Shown one piece after another: positions 5,260-5,454 of a stretch of 5,454 nucleotides of DNA. The notes below the pieces were generated by a model. That model was not told the DNA's origin. It ran no database searches and saw nothing but the letters and a program-made list of their open reading frames with translations. This stretch comes from Rhodospirillaceae bacterium. Lineage in GTDB: Bacteria > Pseudomonadota > Alphaproteobacteria > UBA7887. The stretch lies in contig PAVD01000052.1 in the NCBI GenBank assembly GCA_002712985.1, forward strand, positions 12,808 through 18,261. Reading direction: 5' to 3'. Within the stretch, counting starts at the first letter, position 1. Every line of letters begins with the position of its first letter. Position numbers and translations under genes: made by a program.

Positions 5260-5454
5260 ATGAGGCACCTCATACGATTCACTCCATTTTTGTTTAAGGC
5301 GATCCTATTGTCAGCTTTCATGTTCGCCGGCATGGCTTTGTTTAGCTTCAGGGAGTTGGCAGCTGATTCTCAGAACCCGTTGGACAATCCCCTGCCCGCC
5401 GGGGAAATATCAGCTTCTCAAGCCGTGAAAACATACGATTCCATCAGACCTTCA
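5260..5454 (+). CDS. Exported or membrane-anchored protein of unknown function, partial, 3' end outside window
   Basis: Only the first 65 codons are visible and I do not recognise the family. The N-terminus looks like a Sec signal peptide or a membrane anchor. A basic start (Arg2, His3, Arg6, Lys13) is followed by a hydrophobic core AILLSAFMFAGMALFSF (residues 14-30) and a possible cleavage site after ELAA (residue 35). The mature part begins DSQNPLDNPLPAG and is polar, suggesting a periplasmic or secreted domain. ATG 5260 is preferred because AAGGA lies 11 bases upstream, somewhat far but usable. An in-frame ATG at 5239 would add seven residues, but no Shine-Dalgarno precedes it. The gene follows the epoxide hydrolase on the same strand after 117 bp. 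Read-through is possible, but the gap suggests its own promoter. Confidence 0.6.
   Translation, partial: MRHLIRFTPFLFKAILLSAFMFAGMALFSFRELAADSQNPLDNPLPAGEISASQAVKTYDSIRPS

Overview
The window looks like a mid-GC chromosomal segment from an aerobic heterotrophic bacterium, most likely a proteobacterium. The evidence is Shine-Dalgarno-led bacterial genes, bacterial catabolic enzyme families, and a small conserved protein of a type I associate with proteobacteria. The lineage is an inference; no rRNA or marker gene is present. I see no tRNA, CRISPR array, transposase, integrase or phage gene.

Layout, left to right. The left edge cuts a minus-strand 3-hydroxyisobutyrate dehydrogenase-family gene (5' part only). 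A 270-bp divergent intergenic region follows, then a plus-strand gene for a 181-aa protein of unknown function with two similar beta-rich modules. Next, on the minus strand, lies a decayed Old Yellow Enzyme (NADH:flavin oxidoreductase) gene. It has frameshifts, several internal stops and a large internal deletion that removes the active-site histidines. Across a 230-bp divergent spacer is a plus-strand MaoC-like (R)-specific enoyl-CoA hydratase gene, probably starting at TTG. It converges on a minus-strand luciferase-like (LLM) flavin/F420 oxidoreductase gene, with an inverted repeat between them that could act as a two-way terminator. A divergent AT-rich spacer of about 120 bp separates the LLM gene from a plus-strand microsomal-type epoxide hydrolase gene. 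The right edge cuts a plus-strand gene for an exported or membrane-anchored protein that I cannot name.

The intact enzymes (beta-hydroxyacid dehydrogenase, enoyl-CoA hydratase, LLM oxidoreductase, epoxide hydrolase) would suit catabolism of branched, cyclic or unsaturated carbon compounds through epoxide and acyl-CoA intermediates. However, successive genes lie on alternating strands, so they are not one operon. Only the epoxide hydrolase and the last gene share a strand as neighbours. The grouping suggests an accessory catabolic region undergoing gene decay, not a novel multi-gene system. I found no convincing previously undescribed system. The items most worth a second look are the multi-lesion pseudogene, the duplicated-module protein and the structured LLM/epoxide hydrolase spacer.
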